This document shows positions 38,054 through 46,616 of a DNA stretch of 64,000 bases, in pieces. The stretch's first letter is position 1. Each line of letters opens with the position of its first letter. Below the pieces are notes generated by a model. The model was not told the DNA's origin. It worked only from the letters and a program-made list of their open reading frames with translations, and did no database searches. The stretch lies in NCBI RefSeq assembly GCF_023349125.1, contig NZ_JAKIKT010000006.1:62001-126000 (forward strand), in the 5' to 3' direction. Both the position numbers and the translations under genes were made by a program. Source of the DNA: Shewanella corallii. GTDB taxonomy: Bacteria; Pseudomonadota; Gammaproteobacteria; Enterobacterales; Shewanellaceae.

Positions 38054-39439
38054 TTAGAAGTCGATCAGAATCGAGATAATCGTGGCCAGTTTGTTTTCCA
38101 GCTCCTGCCATTCTGCTCTGGGGTCTGAGCCCGCCACAATACCGGCACCGGCATAGAGGTTGATGCGTCCCGGCTCCAGCAATGCGCTGCGAATCGCTAC
38201 GGAAAACTCGCTTTCATACTTGTTCAGATAACCACAGGCACCGGCATACCAGCCCCGCAGGTACCCTTCCTGTCCCCGGATAAAGTGCATGGCTTCCTGT
38301 CTTGGCAAGCCGCCCACAGCCGGAGTGGGGTGCAGTGCCAACAAAAGCTGGAAGTCATTGACGCCGGGGTTCAACTGGGCGCGAATATCTCGGTGCAGGT
38401 GCTGAATATGGGTCAGCTTGAAAATCTTGGGTGTGTCGTCTGCATCCACTTTTTCGCTCAATGGCCCCAATACATCGACGATATGCTCACGCACCAGCTG
38501 GTTTTCATGACTGTTTTTACTGTCATCCAGCAACTGATTCGCCAGCATCTCATCTTCATCCTGGTTCAGGCCGCGAACCGTGGTGCCAGCCAAAGCCTCG
38601 GTGTGCAACTCTCTGTCCTGGCGCTGAAACAGGCGCTCGGGTGAGCAGGAGATAAAGGCTCTGTCAGGGCTGAACTGAAAGCCAAACTGGAAACTGTTCT
38701 GATTACGTCCCTGCCAGCAAGCCAATACCATCCAGGGATCCATCACTTCGTTGACTTCAAGCTGAGATACCCGGGACAGCACCACCTTGGGCACCGTCTG
38801 GTTGAACTCAGGGTCAGTTACCTGGCGCACCAACTCTTCCCAGCGCGGATAGGCTGGTTTGTCATGCCTGGCCATAAGTCCCACCTTGTATGGTGGAACC
38901 AAAGGTCTTGGAGGCATGAGTTGCTTCAAGGCATCAGTGGCCTGTTGCAGCTCAGTGGTTGCATCATTGTCGGCAAAGTTCAGGTTCAGCATTAAGCTAA
39001 ACAGCTCGCTACTGCGACGTAACTCAATTCTGGGCAGGATAAAGCGGGCGCGACCAAACTCAGGCCAGCTCTCTATAGAGCGGTCGAAGGCTATACCGCC
39101 GTAATAGCGGATTGAGGGATCGGTCGACAGTGCTTTCTGGCTCTGGTAAATCTCAGCCAGTCGCTCATCATCAATATTGTCCTGAAACAGAAAGTCCTTG
39201 GCGCAGCCCACTGCTGCCACTTCCTGCTTCTTGTCACGACCCTGCCAATAGACTCTGGGATACTGCTGTTGAGAAGCTAACCAGGCGATAAGTGGGACTG
39301 CCGTATCCACTTCCACTCTAAGCTGGATCACTTTGTCCTGAGTCTGGCTGGTGGCAGCCTCTGGGCATGGGGAAGCCGACAGGTCGGACACTTGTTGCAG
39401 CAGTTTCTCAACGGCGAATGACAGGGACTTGGCTGGCAA
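38054..39439 (-). CDS. menF: menaquinone-specific isochorismate synthase
   Basis: MenF converts chorismate to isochorismate, the entry step to menaquinone used in anaerobic respiration. The 461-residue chorismate-binding protein has FSPDRAFISCSPERLF, the EALAGTTVRG loop, DSKNSHENQLVREHI, LHPTPAVGGLPRQEA and the C-terminal YAGAGIVAGSDPRAEW. These are the family's catalytic and magnesium-binding segments, in order. It stands alone here; no other men genes are nearby. The upstream side faces the transporter leader. Confidence 0.93.
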   Translation of the reverse strand: MPAKSLSFAVEKLLQQVSDLSASPCPEAATSQTQDKVIQLRVEVDTAVPLIAWLASQQQYPRVYWQGRDKKQEVAAVGCAKDFLFQDNIDDERLAEIYQSQKALSTDPSIRYYGGIAFDRSIESWPEFGRARFILPRIELRRSSELFSLMLNLNFADNDATTELQQATDALKQLMPPRPLVPPYKVGLMARHDKPAYPRWEELVRQVTDPEFNQTVPKVVLSRVSQLEVNEVMDPWMVLACWQGRNQNSFQFGFQFSPDRAFISCSPERLFQRQDRELHTEALAGTTVRGLNQDEDEMLANQLLDDSKNSHENQLVREHIVDVLGPLSEKVDADDTPKIFKLTHIQHLHRDIRAQLNPGVNDFQLLLALHPTPAVGGLPRQEAMHFIRGQEGYLRGWYAGACGYLNKYESEFSVAIRSALLEPGRINLYAGAGIVAGSDPRAEWQELENKLATIISILIDF

Positions 39440-39844
39440 ATCACACTCCGAAAACAGTGACTTTGCACCTCAGGTGCAGTGGAAATTCAGATGGGAAGAT
39501 ATTGTAAGGCATTGGCATCTTCGGTGCCTTGTCTTTGCGCTTGCCCGGACAGACCTTCCACAGGGCAAAGTTAAGGGGCGGCTTGGGCAGGTGTCAACTA
39601 TCAGGCTACTAGGCTGTGATATGTATCCCTGCTACAGGGGGAGTTACCCCACTGTCCGGGTTAGGGGCATTGGACATTTTGTCGTTTGCTGTTAACCAGT
39701 TGGAACATTTGTCTTTTCCAACCTGCTCACTTGGGATCCAACCGGGATAAATTCGATCTGGCTTATTGTTTGAGCGGCCAATGCTTGCTCAACAGGCTGG
39801 GAGATGCCGACAATGCCGGGTTTGTACCCTACTAACCCAGCCCA
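39440..39844 (+). promoter_or_regulatory. 405-bp structured region upstream of the ECF transporter, candidate riboswitch leader
   Basis: This region separates divergent menF and the transporter operon. Several stems lie on the plus strand: GTTGGAA/TTCCAAC (39699-39722 region), TTGAGC/GCTCAA (about 39770-39791), GGGG/CCCC around a GAGTTA loop near 39637-39650, AAGGCA/TGCCTT near 39506-39530, and alternative GGGT hairpins just before the start codon at 39818-39838. No clear Shine-Dalgarno precedes the ATG. I compared it with the cobalamin, thiamine and Moco riboswitch signatures I know and found no match. Confidence 0.4.
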
Positions 39845-41191
39845 ATGACGCCTCTGCTTTCACTGGACAGCATTGACTGTGCCCATAAAGACGGTGAGCC
39901 GGCACTGCTTTCCGGTATCAGCCTGTCGCTGCACGCCGGCGAGTGCCATTGCATCAGCGGTGCCACTGGCGCCGGTAAGTCGACTCTGTTGCTGTTAGCC
40001 GCGGGGCTGGGCGGTGTTTTGTGCCAGGGCCAGATTTGCGTTCAATCCGGTGTGACCCGGGCGCTGGTATTACAGGATCCCCATACCCAACTCCTGCGCC
40101 GCACCATAGGTGCTGAAGTGGCATTTTCACTGGAAAATCTTGGTATCGAACCATCGCAAATGCCGGTGAAAGTTCGACGGGCCTTGCAAAGGGTGGGACT
40201 GGACCTGCCCTTCGGCACTCAGGTCGCCACGCTGTCGTTGGGACAAAAATATCGTCTGATGATCGCAGCCCAGCTCGTCAGTGAGCCTGGGGTTTTGATG
40301 CTGGATGAGCCATGGGCACAGCTGGATGATGAGGGAGTAAGGTCCCTCACCGCGCTGCTGATGAAGCTCAAGGCCGAGGGGATGGCGCTGTTACTGGTCG
40401 AGCACCACGCTGATGCCTTTGCTGAACTGATCGACCATTACTGGACCCTGAAAGCCGGGAGGCTCACAGCCTCAGAGATAGCTACACAGGCAGAGCCTCA
40501 GCCCTGCTTTATACCCTCTACAGCTTTTTTTCAAAGCCCCAATGCTGAGGTGCGTCTGACATCCCCCGGATTTACCCTGCAACACTCTCAGGGAGAGGCT
40601 TTGTTCGAGTCCCCTGCTCTTGAGGTTAACGCAGGCGAATTGGTGCTCCTGTGTGGCACCAATGGTTGTGGCAAGTCCTCATTGCTGTCCATGCTGGCCG
40701 GCTGTGGCGATGCAACCGGGCTGCCAGTCTCGGTTATGGGCAAGACCCCTGAACTCGGAACCTTTGGCTATAACCTCTGTTACCTGATGCAAAGGCCAAA
40801 CCGACAGCTGTTTGAGATGACGGTGGAGGCAGAGCTGAGTTACAGCCTGAAACGGTATGGGCTGCCGCAAGAGAGAGGGGCCCGGGTAATGAACAGCTTG
40901 CAGATAGCCGGGCTGGCGCAGCATTCCCCTCACAGACTCTCTTATGGTCAGCAGCATCTGATTGCACTGGCCTCTCTGGTGTGTCTAGAGCCCAAGGTTT
41001 TTCTGCTGGATGACCCCTTTGCGGGCCTGGACAGTGTTCACAGTCAGTTGGTGGTGAACCTGCTGCAGCAGCTCAGGGCCAGGGGATGCACTTTGATTAT
41101 CGCTACTCACAGGCCGATGGCACTGGCGCAAAGCCAAACCTGGCATATTCGTAATCAGCGTCTGGAGGTTGAATATGTGGGCCAGACGTAA
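39845..41191 (+). CDS. ECF-type transporter, fused double ATPase subunit
   Basis: The 448-residue protein contains two ABC ATPase domains in tandem. Domain 1 has Walker A GATGAGKST (near 41-49), signature LSLGQK and Walker B VLMLDEPWAQLD. Domain 2 has Walker A GTNGCGKSS (near 273-281), signature LSYGQQ and Walker B VFLLDDPFAGLD. Fused EcfA-EcfA' proteins energise energy-coupling-factor importers for vitamins and metals. Its stop lies 16 bp inside the next gene, an overlapping operon. The substrate is not known. Confidence 0.88.
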   Translation: MTPLLSLDSIDCAHKDGEPALLSGISLSLHAGECHCISGATGAGKSTLLLLAAGLGGVLCQGQICVQSGVTRALVLQDPHTQLLRRTIGAEVAFSLENLGIEPSQMPVKVRRALQRVGLDLPFGTQVATLSLGQKYRLMIAAQLVSEPGVLMLDEPWAQLDDEGVRSLTALLMKLKAEGMALLLVEHHADAFAELIDHYWTLKAGRLTASEIATQAEPQPCFIPSTAFFQSPNAEVRLTSPGFTLQHSQGEALFESPALEVNAGELVLLCGTNGCGKSSLLSMLAGCGDATGLPVSVMGKTPELGTFGYNLCYLMQRPNRQLFEMTVEAELSYSLKRYGLPQERGARVMNSLQIAGLAQHSPHRLSYGQQHLIALASLVCLEPKVFLLDDPFAGLDSVHSQLVVNLLQQLRARGCTLIIATHRPMALAQSQTWHIRNQRLEVEYVGQT

Positions 41192-41828
41192 GATCTCAGT
41201 GGTGGAAAGCCAACCGGGACAGTGGTGTGGCACAGCGATCATATTGGTCACTGTGATGAGTGCCTGTGCTTTCCTGTTGTCGGATAGCGCTCTTCCTTTA
41301 TTGGCACTGGCTAATCTGCCGATGCTGATACAGGGCAGCCGTTTGGGAAGCCTCAAAGGCATTCTGGTGGTGTTCGCCCTGCAGCTGCTGATGACATCTC
41401 TTTTTTACCTCTTGCTGTATGGCTGGCAGAGCTTGCCCCAGGCCGCCCTGGTGGTATTCCGGCTGCTGCTGGCGCTGATCCCGGGTTGGTGGCTGTCTGC
41501 CCGGTTTGCTCCTGAACAACTTGGAAGTTCACTGGCGCGGGTATTGCCGTCCAAATGGGCCTTTGTGCTGGCTGCCACCCTGAGTTTACTGCCCCATATT
41601 CAACGGGAAGCGATGGAGATCTATCGCCTGCAATGTCTGCGGGGGGCCCCCATTACCAAGCGGGCACTGCGTAATCCTAAAAACTGGCTGGAACTGGGCC
41701 CCTGCCTGTTGTTCCCGCTGTTAATTGAACTGATGAAGTTGTCGCGCCAACAGGCCCTGGCTGCCAAAAGCCGACATTTCGGCACCCACCCCAAACCTAC
41801 ACACTGGCAAGCGCCAGAGGATTTATGA
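41175..41828 (+). CDS. ECF-type transporter, transmembrane T subunit
   Basis: The 217-residue membrane protein has about four to five hydrophobic segments. Its cytoplasmic helical region carries REAMEIYRLQCLRGAP and a later AAKSRHFG, resembling the two arginine-centred coupling motifs of EcfT. The frame opens at TTG 41169, but the ATG at 41175 lies six bases after a perfect GGAGG, so I start there. It overlaps the ATPase gene by 17 bases and the next gene by four (ATGA), so the three subunits are translationally coupled. Confidence 0.8.
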   Translation: MWARRKISVVESQPGQWCGTAIILVTVMSACAFLLSDSALPLLALANLPMLIQGSRLGSLKGILVVFALQLLMTSLFYLLLYGWQSLPQAALVVFRLLLALIPGWWLSARFAPEQLGSSLARVLPSKWAFVLAATLSLLPHIQREAMEIYRLQCLRGAPITKRALRNPKNWLELGPCLLFPLLIELMKLSRQQALAAKSRHFGTHPKPTHWQAPEDL

Positions 41829-42367
41829 CAAAACGATTTGAATTCAGTCTGCAGGACGCATTGTTTATTGGGCTTTGCGCCACACTGCTGGTGGCACTTA
41901 AAGGCATGCTGCGGCTTAAGCTGGGGATCTCTGGTCACACCATGCTGCTGATGAGCTTTATGTACCTCACCTGCTATGGAGTGGTGGGGCGTCTGGGCAG
42001 CATCACCCTGTGCGGCACGCTGGCCGGACTGGTGGCTATGGCGCTGGGCGTGGGTAAAGGTGGCCCCATGATTTTGCTTAAGTTTGCTTTGCCTGCACTG
42101 GCTATGGATGTGGCGCTGTTATTGGTGATGGCCTGGCCTTTGAAGTGGCGCTTTTGCGTGTTGGTGGTCAGTGCTGCGATAGCCTGGGCCGGTAAGGTCT
42201 GGTTGACCAATATGCTTGCTGGGATGGCGATAGAAGTAGCGCTGATCAAATTTGCCATCAGTGTGGCGCAGGGGACGGGTTTTGGGCTGCTGGGTGCCGC
42301 ACTGGCCTTTGCGTTGGCGAAACGATTACAGGCCCATGACCTGTTGAAGATGAATATCAAAGAGTAA
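41825..42367 (+). CDS. ECF-type transporter, putative substrate-binding S subunit
   Basis: The 180-residue, very hydrophobic protein has five to six membrane segments, the size and pattern of ECF S components, which bind the substrate within the membrane. It starts in an ATGA overlap with the T subunit gene. The stretch LRLKLGISGHTMLLMSFMYLTCYG resembles the conserved first loops of S proteins. I cannot match it to a known vitamin family. The role is inferred mainly from position beside A and T subunits. Confidence 0.65.
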   Translation: MTKRFEFSLQDALFIGLCATLLVALKGMLRLKLGISGHTMLLMSFMYLTCYGVVGRLGSITLCGTLAGLVAMALGVGKGGPMILLKFALPALAMDVALLLVMAWPLKWRFCVLVVSAAIAWAGKVWLTNMLAGMAIEVALIKFAISVAQGTGFGLLGAALAFALAKRLQAHDLLKMNIKE

Positions 42368-42374
42368 AACAACA

Positions 42375-43127
42375 ATGAATCAAACTCTGGAAAACCAGTA
42401 CCTTATCTGCATTGATGATACCGACGATATTGGCACCAAGGGCACAGGTGAGATAGCGGGTGAAATAGGCGAACTGCTGGTCGCACGTTTCCAAGGGAAA
42501 GCCGGTTTGGTCAGCCGTCATCAGTTATATGTGCACCCGGATATTCCCTATACCTCCCATAACTCTGCCATGTGTTTTGCCTACTCGGGGCCCGCGAGTG
42601 TTGATGATATTCAGCGCCTGGCCGCAGAGCATCTGATTAGTGTTTCAGCCCCAGCAGCGGATCCCGGGCTTGGGATTTTAAATCTGGCGAATTTTCGGGG
42701 CGGCAATGACCTGATTGCCTTTGGACGACAAGCCAAGCAGGAGGTTAAAACCAAGGAGCAGGCCTACGTTCTGGCACAGGCGCTGGGTATTTCCCTGACT
42801 GAACACGGTGGAACCGGGCAAGGTGTTATCGGGGCGCTGGCTGGTTTGGGGCTCAGGCTGGAGGGGCGTGATGGCCGGGTTAAGGGACAGATAAAGCTGG
42901 GGCAAACTGAAGAGGCCAGTGTCACCCTGACCGTAGAGGAAATTCTGTCTCAAAGTGGCCTGGAACTGGTGGTGAATACCAGTGGTGAGTCTTTGGCGAC
43001 GACTGAATCTGTGCAGCTGTGTGGCAAGGTAAAAGCCGTAGTGCATCAGGGGAAGTTCGCCTTGTTGGTGGCTCAGGATTCCGGTGCATGGCGGAACGCC
43101 AGTCGTGCTCAACTCAAGGCATATTGA
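42375..43127 (+). CDS. bacterial homologue of the TiaS N-terminal catalytic region
   Basis: The 250-residue protein begins ICIDDTDDIGTKGTGEIAGEIGELL (about 11-35), which matches the kinase-like domain of archaeal TiaS (tRNA-Ile2 agmatidine synthetase). A second match is EHGGTGQGVIGALAGLGLRL (about 151-170). TiaS is about 420 residues and continues with OB-fold and zinc-ribbon tRNA-binding parts, absent here. Bacteria use TilS lysidine instead of agmatidine, so this protein should not do the archaeal reaction; an ATP-dependent kinase or ligase acting on the imported compound is my inference. It lies seven bases after the S subunit gene. Confidence 0.65.
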   Translation: MNQTLENQYLICIDDTDDIGTKGTGEIAGEIGELLVARFQGKAGLVSRHQLYVHPDIPYTSHNSAMCFAYSGPASVDDIQRLAAEHLISVSAPAADPGLGILNLANFRGGNDLIAFGRQAKQEVKTKEQAYVLAQALGISLTEHGGTGQGVIGALAGLGLRLEGRDGRVKGQIKLGQTEEASVTLTVEEILSQSGLELVVNTSGESLATTESVQLCGKVKAVVHQGKFALLVAQDSGAWRNASRAQLKAY

Positions 43128-43128
43128 T

Positions 43129-43335
43129 ATGAATAACTGGTTCGAAATTGATAGCGGACTCAAGCTTTCTCTCTTTTCTGCACAGGAGTCTGACGCTGCC
43201 CGGCAGGCAGCGGCTGTTTGCACCTTCTTTGCGGCGGATGATGAAGATGAGTGGGTCGATGACATCGAGATTTCCTGCTTTAACTGCCAGTATCGCAGGT
43301 GGCTGCAGCACAAGATAAGCTGCCATCGTCCATAG
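43129..43335 (+). CDS. unknown 68-residue acidic protein with a C-terminal cysteine cluster
   Basis: I do not recognise this protein. It starts at ATG 43129, one base after the TGA of the TiaS-like gene, so it is almost certainly translated with it. The middle is acidic (AADDEDEWVDDIE) and the C-terminus has CFNC plus a third nearby cysteine in KISCHRP, a possible metal site. It has no signal peptide or membrane segment. Its presence at the operon end suggests a regulator, metal carrier or partner of the TiaS-like protein. Confidence 0.6.
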   Translation: MNNWFEIDSGLKLSLFSAQESDAARQAAAVCTFFAADDEDEWVDDIEISCFNCQYRRWLQHKISCHRP

Positions 43336-43526
43336 CGAAAAATAGTGGAGGGAAATCCGGCCAAATTGCTGCAGGCGTCTATACTTTACGAGTATTTGAG
43401 GCATAGGGGACTAGCCCTATGGTGTGGAACCCTGATGGCAGCATTTGATTGAAATATCGAGTAATCAGATAGATAGAAAGGCAGCCGTCAGCATCAATGA
43501 CAGATATGGAATCTGGAGTGGAATGA

Positions 43527-44696
43527 ATGGCTGAGACTGCGCTGTCTTCAACCCTGATAAAACTACCTGTACCTGAGCTGAAGGTGGGTATGTTTGTTGC
43601 TCAACTGGAAGACAGTGGCAAGCTGAAAGTGGCTGCAGCCGGTCTGATTAAATCAGAAGAGGCGATACAGAAGCTCAAGAAAAGCGGGATCGAGTATGTA
43701 TGGATTGATCCCAGCCGTGCCCAGACTAAGGAAGAGAACGAGACGCCTGCAGAGCAAAAGGAAGTTAAAGCTGGGAATCGAGACCTGAGGCAACAGAAGG
43801 CGAAAAAGTTACTGGGTGAAGCCAAAAACCTTATTCGTAAAGTCCTCAGTGAAGTCTTTGATGGTAAAGAGGTGGATGCTGAGCCTTTCGGAGAGCTGGC
43901 TGACAAGATGATTGAGTCGGTCATGCAGGACTCGGATGCATTGAAATGCGTCTCGGCCCTGCGCAACAAAGATGCTTATCTGCTTGAACACTCCGTCAAT
44001 GTTTCCTTCCTGCTGGTGACCTTCGGCCGTTATCTTAATCTGGACAAAGAGATGCTCAGGCATCTGTCCATTGGCGGGATCTTGCATGATGTGGGTAAAA
44101 CCCGGGTCGACAATGATATTCTCAACAAACCCGGCAAGCTGACGCCGGAAGAGTTTGAGGAGATGAAGATGCATCAAGTGCATGCCATCACTCTGCTCGA
44201 TGGCCTTACCGGCCTTTCGCAAATCAGTAAAGATGTCAGCTTTATGCACCATGAAAAGCTGGATGGTAAAGGTTACCCCAGAGGTCTGAAGGGCGATGAG
44301 ATCCCGCTTCATGGGCGTATGAGCTGTATCTGTGATATCTATGATGCACTTACCGCCAACCGTTGTTACAAAGAAGCCATGAGCCCGGCTGAGGCGTGCA
44401 AAATTCTGCTTAAACTTACGCCATTTCACCTGGATCAGAAGCTGGTTTATCAGTTTATTCGCTGTATCGGTGTTTATCCTGTCGGCTCTTTGGTGGAGCT
44501 GTCCGATGGTCGTTTGGGGATTGTCTGGGATCTTGAAGGGCGTGATGCGCTGCACCCTGTGGTGAAATGCTTTTATTCACTGAAACACAAGAAGTTTGTA
44601 GATGTTAAGTATGTGGATGTCGGTCGAACAGAGCTGAACATCAACCGTGGTGTGTCACCCTGCACTCTGGAAATAGACCCAACCCCCTTTTACTGA
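43527..44696 (+). CDS. HD-GYP domain cyclic-di-GMP phosphodiesterase
   Basis: The 389-residue cytoplasmic protein has an N-terminal DUF3391-like segment (about 1-115). The HD-GYP domain (about 130-310) contains GGILHDVGKTRVDNDIL and MHHEKLDGKGYPRGL, with all metal-binding histidines and the GYP triplet present. Such enzymes degrade cyclic di-GMP and affect motility and biofilm. GGAGTGG precedes the start at 43527. It is transcribed alone. Confidence 0.92.
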   Translation: MAETALSSTLIKLPVPELKVGMFVAQLEDSGKLKVAAAGLIKSEEAIQKLKKSGIEYVWIDPSRAQTKEENETPAEQKEVKAGNRDLRQQKAKKLLGEAKNLIRKVLSEVFDGKEVDAEPFGELADKMIESVMQDSDALKCVSALRNKDAYLLEHSVNVSFLLVTFGRYLNLDKEMLRHLSIGGILHDVGKTRVDNDILNKPGKLTPEEFEEMKMHQVHAITLLDGLTGLSQISKDVSFMHHEKLDGKGYPRGLKGDEIPLHGRMSCICDIYDALTANRCYKEAMSPAEACKILLKLTPFHLDQKLVYQFIRCIGVYPVGSLVELSDGRLGIVWDLEGRDALHPVVKCFYSLKHKKFVDVKYVDVGRTELNINRGVSPCTLEIDPTPFY

Positions 44697-44709
44697 GCAG
44701 CCTTTACTG

Positions 44710-45213
44710 TCAGCAATCGTCATCTTTCAACTCATAGGTAACGCTGCCACCCGGCGCCGTAGGGTAGTTAACTTCAACATGACAATCATAGGTAGCGGAT
44801 GGTTTGTTGTCGGCAAAATAGATGATAAACCATGGCAAGCCGGGTCCTGAGCCACCATAGTGTTTGGAAATGGTCACCTCGTTGCCCAGACTCGAATACT
44901 CTCTTGCTGAGACAACAAACTTAATCAGGCCGTAGTAGCCGATAACATCGGCTGAACCATTGTTATCCAGGTCGATATTGGCTGTTGAGGCATCGACCTT
45001 CTCCTGTCCCTGAAGCAAAGCCTTGCTGTAAACCAACTTATTGGTACTGTCGAAAGCACCCTTGGCCCCCTCCAATACGCTGACTTTGGCGTCTTTTTGC
45101 AGATTAATAAACTTGGGGACTGCCGTGACCGCGAGAATGCCGAGAATAATAATCACCACAACCAGCTCTATCAAAGTAAAGCCGATTTGTTTGCCTTTGC
45201 TGCGGGGAAGCAT
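44710..45213 (-). CDS. type IV pilin-like protein, MSHA type
   Basis: The protein has a prepilin leader ending KGKQIG, then FTLIELVVVIIILGILAVTA with Glu5, the hallmark of type IV pilins and pseudopilins. PKFINLQKDAK is typical of MSHA pilins. Two distal cysteines (CHVEV...DDDC at the end) can form the D-loop disulfide. Two ribosome binding sites exist: AAGGAG serves ATG 45213 (11-residue leader, 167 residues, preferred) and GGAG serves ATG 45234. No assembly genes are nearby, so it would depend on machinery elsewhere. It converges with the HD-GYP gene. Confidence 0.85.
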   Translation of the reverse strand: MLPRSKGKQIGFTLIELVVVIIILGILAVTAVPKFINLQKDAKVSVLEGAKGAFDSTNKLVYSKALLQGQEKVDASTANIDLDNNGSADVIGYYGLIKFVVSAREYSSLGNEVTISKHYGGSGPGLPWFIIYFADNKPSATYDCHVEVNYPTAPGGSVTYELKDDDC

Positions 45214-45469
45214 ATGGCTCCTTGTGATTGTCATTGGCATTCTCCTTTGACCAATTTAAGTGACGGTATGTTGGGCTTATACAGTCATCGGCTGGTATCA
45301 CGAGCCGTTAGCTCGCTCAAACCAAGGTCCCTGATTACAGCGTCTGTTCCCGTTACCAAATGTTATGCAAGCGTAAGCATGACACCTTTAAACAGGACTT
45401 GCTCAATAAGTAATGAGTTGGTTATGTTGTGCGATTGTAAAAAAATGTTCTGATTCAGGGAAGATATAA

Positions 45470-46075
45470 ATGAGAATACTGATAGCGTTATGTTTTGCAG
45501 CCTTGGCTTTTAACACAGTTTCAGCTGAGTTTCAGGAGGGAACTCACTACCGGACTATTCATGCTGGTCCCGCATCTGAAGAGCACCAGCTGACAGAGTT
45601 TTTTTCCTATTTTTGTGGTCATTGTTATCGCTACTACAGTCAGCAACTGCCTGAGCTAAAGAAAAGCCTGCCCAAAGAGGTGGAATTCAAGCCTTCGCAT
45701 GTTGGCGGTTTGGGAGGCGCTATGGGGCAAGAACTCAGTCGCGCATTTGCAATTGCTGAATTGCTGGGGAAGCAAGCCGAAGTGGATGAGCAGTTGTTTT
45801 CGGCAATTCACAGGGACAAAAAGCGCTTAAGCAGCCGTCAGGATATAAAGCAACTTATGGTTAAAGCCGGGATCCCTGCCAACAAATTCGACAGTCTGGT
45901 GGACTCCTTTATGGTTAACACCAAGGTGGCACAAATGAACAAAGATACAGAGAAAGCAGAGATCAGAGGGGTGCCCGCATTTGTGGTTAACGACAAATAC
46001 CTGATCAACACCTCTGTAGTCAGTGACCCTGATACCGTGGTTTCATTGATCAATTACCTGAACCAGAAGTCATGA
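45470..46075 (+). CDS. DsbA-like periplasmic thiol:disulfide oxidoreductase
   Basis: The 201-residue protein has a signal peptide (about 1-19) and a DsbA-type thioredoxin fold. The active site is CGHC (Cys49-Cys52) in FFSYFCGHCYRYY, and the cis-proline loop is GVPAFVVNDKY. Position and active site fit DsbA-family oxidases. The sequence is more divergent than housekeeping DsbA, so it may serve a particular substrate. It overlaps the next gene by four bases (ATGA). Confidence 0.87.
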   Translation: MRILIALCFAALAFNTVSAEFQEGTHYRTIHAGPASEEHQLTEFFSYFCGHCYRYYSQQLPELKKSLPKEVEFKPSHVGGLGGAMGQELSRAFAIAELLGKQAEVDEQLFSAIHRDKKRLSSRQDIKQLMVKAGIPANKFDSLVDSFMVNTKVAQMNKDTEKAEIRGVPAFVVNDKYLINTSVVSDPDTVVSLINYLNQKS

Positions 46076-46527
46076 GACCTATGCTCTACAACCTGTTGTT
46101 CTGGGCGGGGATTGTTACTTTTCTCGCCTCGCTGGCGCATATCGCCATTATTATCGGTGGCCCGGATTGGTATCGTTTCTTCGGTGCCGGTGAAGGGATG
46201 GCGAAAATGGCGGAAGCGGGTGAGGCTTACCCAGCGATTATGACCGCCGGAATTGCTTTGGTGCTGGCGATTTGGGGCGCTTATGCCTGGTCGGGTGCAG
46301 GCGTGATTCCAGCCTTACCACTGAGACGTCTAATCCTGATTGGTATAGCGGGGGTGTTTTTACTCAGGGCCCTTGCGGGTCTGGTTCTGCCCTGGCTGGT
46401 GGACCATCCGGCACTGGCTGCCAACTCAAATACCTTCTGGATGGTGAGTTCGGTCATCTGCCTGATGATAGGTTTGTTGTATGCCTTTGGCCTGAAACAA
46501 AACTGGCATCAGCTGGTGCCAGTTTAA
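46072..46527 (+). CDS. small four-segment membrane protein of unknown function
   Basis: I do not recognise this 151-residue protein. Four hydrophobic segments are visible (about 6-28, 54-74, 86-107 and 122-142). A conserved-looking GGPDWYRFFGAGEGMAKMAE loop, probably periplasmic, lies between the first two. It begins inside the stop of the DsbA-like gene, so the two are coupled; a role in electron transfer to that oxidoreductase is possible but there are no cysteines of the DsbB type. Confidence 0.7.
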   Translation: MRPMLYNLLFWAGIVTFLASLAHIAIIIGGPDWYRFFGAGEGMAKMAEAGEAYPAIMTAGIALVLAIWGAYAWSGAGVIPALPLRRLILIGIAGVFLLRALAGLVLPWLVDHPALAANSNTFWMVSSVICLMIGLLYAFGLKQNWHQLVPV

Positions 46528-46616
46528 TTCGGGTTTTTGAGTATGTATCAGGTTGCGCAAACGTCCCTGTTCGACGCATGGGGTAGTTGATTTAGCGCTG
46601 ATCGCGCCTGATCTGG

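Noticed and set aside
39600..39844. Cobalamin, thiamine or Moco riboswitch ahead of the ECF genes
   Set aside because: GGCTGGGAGATGCC loosely resembles a B12 box, but the conserved core sequences of all three classes are missing. I kept it only as an unknown structured leader.
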